A stretch of DNA of 64,000 bases from an uncultured Bacteroidales bacterium (lineage in GTDB: Bacteria; Bacteroidota; Bacteroidia; Bacteroidales; UBA932), in the NCBI GenBank assembly GCA_947306365.1, contig CAMZGD010000003.1, positions 1-64,000 on the forward strand. The letters run 5' to 3'. Of the stretch, positions 62,253 to 64,000 are shown piece after piece (position 1 is the first letter of the stretch; every line of letters starts with the position of its first letter). Under the pieces are notes generated by a model. That model saw only the letters and a list, made by a program, of their open reading frames with translations. It was not told the DNA's origin and did no database searches. A program made the position numbers and the translations under genes.

Positions 62253-63398
62253 ATGAAAGGACTGAAGCTGTTCCTGAAGGTGCTGCTGGCGGTGGTCGTA
62301 TTGCTGCTGCTGGCGGTCGCACTGGTCTGGCAGGGCGAGATCCGCACCCTTTCCACCGTCAGGCAGGTGGAAGGCAATCCCTATCTCTATACGATGGAGT
62401 ACAAGGCCGCGTACGACCTGGACGATGTGGTCGAGAAGGACGCCGACACCAATGCCGAGCTGCTGGATTATGTGATCACCCGCGTGGGGAAAGGCTTGCC
62501 AATCAAAATCCAAAGTTCTCAAGTAGCAGATGAGAACGGTGAGCTCAAGACATTCAATTGCACGAGTTTCCAGGCGAAACAGGCTGAAGGCGACGGCTAC
62601 TGGTACGGCCGTAACTACGACTATTACAAGAACCCGACCCTGGTGACGATCTCCCATCCGAAAAAGGGCTACGCCTCCATCGGCGTGAGCGACATGTCGC
62701 ACATCGGCTACGGGCTCGACAAGCTGCCGGTGAAGTTCCTTTCGCGCATCAACTGCCTAGCGGCCATCTATGCGCCGGTCGACGGCATCAACGAGAAGGG
62801 CCTCTGCACCTCCATCATGGCACTGCCCAGACAGGCCTCGCAGCAGGATACCGAAAAGCACGACGTCGGCACGTCGATGATCATGCGCCTGTGGCTCGAC
62901 CGCTGCGCGACGGTGGAAGAGGCGCTGGCCCTGCTGGAAACCGTGGACGTCCGGCACGACGCCCTCGTGGGCGCCGGCTACCATTATATGGTCGCCGACG
63001 CGACGGGCGCCTGCGTGGTCGTGGAGTTCGACAAGGACGACGCCTGGAAGACGATCGTCGTGCGCAAGGACCCCGCGGAACACGCGATGCTGGTGACCAA
63101 CCACCTGCTCAATCCGAAACACTATACCACGGAACCCGACATCGCCGTCGGCAACCCGCACAGCCGCAGCTGGTGGCGTTACGAGACGGCAGGGGCGTAT
63201 CTTCGCGACCACGACGGCATCCTGACGCTGGAGCAGGCGCAGGAATGCCTCGCGCTGGTGCACTGGGTGGATCTCCCGATTCCCGGAGACGAGGTCGAGG
63301 ACACGCAGTACAGCAACGTGTACGACCAGCGGAACCTTACGCTGTCGCTCCGCAACTGGAACGACTACGGTACGACGCACACCTTCGTGCTGAAATGA
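62253..63398 (+). CDS. Ntn-type linear amide C-N hydrolase (choloylglycine hydrolase/acyltransferase-like)
   Basis: NCTSFQAKQAEGDGYWYGRNYDYYKNPTLV; INEKGLCTSIM; C-terminal Asn/Arg motif RNLTLSLRNWNDY. Confidence 0.8.
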   Translation: MKGLKLFLKVLLAVVVLLLLAVALVWQGEIRTLSTVRQVEGNPYLYTMEYKAAYDLDDVVEKDADTNAELLDYVITRVGKGLPIKIQSSQVADENGELKTFNCTSFQAKQAEGDGYWYGRNYDYYKNPTLVTISHPKKGYASIGVSDMSHIGYGLDKLPVKFLSRINCLAAIYAPVDGINEKGLCTSIMALPRQASQQDTEKHDVGTSMIMRLWLDRCATVEEALALLETVDVRHDALVGAGYHYMVADATGACVVVEFDKDDAWKTIVVRKDPAEHAMLVTNHLLNPKHYTTEPDIAVGNPHSRSWWRYETAGAYLRDHDGILTLEQAQECLALVHWVDLPIPGDEVEDTQYSNVYDQRNLTLSLRNWNDYGTTHTFVLK

Positions 63399-63430
63399 CA
63401 CAGACAACTGATACATATCCAATCAAGTAA

Positions 63431-64000
63431 ATGAAAAAGATGATTTTCCTGCTGGCTGCAGCGGGGCTCGTGGTGGCCTCCTGCGGCACGAAGCCGGCCA
63501 AGTATGCCGGTATCAACTATGATTACATGGACACGGAGGTCCGTCCCGGCGACGACTTCGCGAAGTACGCGACGGGCCACTGGGGCGATTTCAATCCCCA
63601 GCCGCCGGAGTATCCCCAGTGGGGCGCCTTCACGAAACTCGCCGACGAGAATACCAAGACCCTGGCCAGCCTGATCCAGGAAATCGCGGCCAAGGACAAT
63701 GAAAAGGGGAGCATCGCCCAGAAGATCGGCGACCTCTACAACATGGCCATGGACTCGGTGCGCCTGAACGCCGACGGTGCGGCGCCGCTGAAGGCCCACC
63801 TGGCCGAGATCGACGCGCTGGACAGCCGGGAGGCGCTTCTGCACCATTGCGCCGTCGAGCACGACAACATCCTCTTCGGCATGTATGTCGCTGCCGACGA
63901 GAAGGACTCCGACAACAACATCGTTTCCATCGGCCAGGGCGGCCTGACCCTGCGCAACAAGGAGTATTATTCTTCCCAGGATCCCCAGAACGTGATGGTC
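63431..64000 (+). CDS. M13 family metallopeptidase, N-terminal part (runs off right edge)
   Basis: Lipobox LVVASCG; DTEVRPGDDFAKYATGHWGDFNPQPPEYPQWGAFTKLADEN; absent from ORF track because open at the edge. Confidence 0.85.
   Translation, partial: MKKMIFLLAAAGLVVASCGTKPAKYAGINYDYMDTEVRPGDDFAKYATGHWGDFNPQPPEYPQWGAFTKLADENTKTLASLIQEIAAKDNEKGSIAQKIGDLYNMAMDSVRLNADGAAPLKAHLAEIDALDSREALLHHCAVEHDNILFGMYVAADEKDSDNNIVSIGQGGLTLRNKEYYSSQDPQNVMV

Noticed and set aside
62196-62702. N-terminal extension of the GH2 ORF and overlap with the Ntn hydrolase
   Set aside because: Region is antisense to the hydrolase; the lipoprotein signal begins at 62195.

Overview
The window is a GC-rich Bacteroidota (probably Bacteroidales) chromosomal segment. 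The basis is SusC/SusD, BACON-type lipoproteins, TAnnTTTG -7 promoter boxes and little Shine-Dalgarno use. About 1-39.3 kb is a hemicellulose utilisation region. It holds a GH36-like alpha-galactosidase fragment, a BACON-GH5 enzyme, SusC/SusD/surface lipoprotein, an AraC regulator, a GH5+GH26 double-mannanase, GH130, a SASA esterase, GH31 with PA14, GH2, xylB-xylA-xylose/H+ symporter, GH3, an AGE-family epimerase and a GPH symporter. About 39.3-64 kb is mostly housekeeping: ECF sigma and partner, YbaK, DUF3810, HerA/DUF853 ATPase, LD-carboxypeptidase, endonuclease, enolase, metal permease, GNAT, uvrA-RSH-uvrB, PIG-L, MsrA, GH2 with discoidin-like N-terminus, Ntn hydrolase and M13 peptidase. 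The most unusual observations are: (1) three paralogous two-gene cassettes within 11 kb, each a DUF6057-like protein plus a PD40/TolB-like propeller carrying a single CxxCH; (2) two copies of a hairpin element with a shared G-rich core, different but base-paired inner hairpins, and locus-specific perfect inverted-repeat arms (20 bp and 28 bp), one reaching into a GH2 start; (3) a SusC receptor with a C-terminal OmpA-like domain; (4) a duplicated near-identical motif upstream of the AraC gene and the mannanase operon; (5) a hydrolase-degenerate RSH protein lacking ACT between uvrB and uvrA. All family calls come from reading the sequence; no searches were run.
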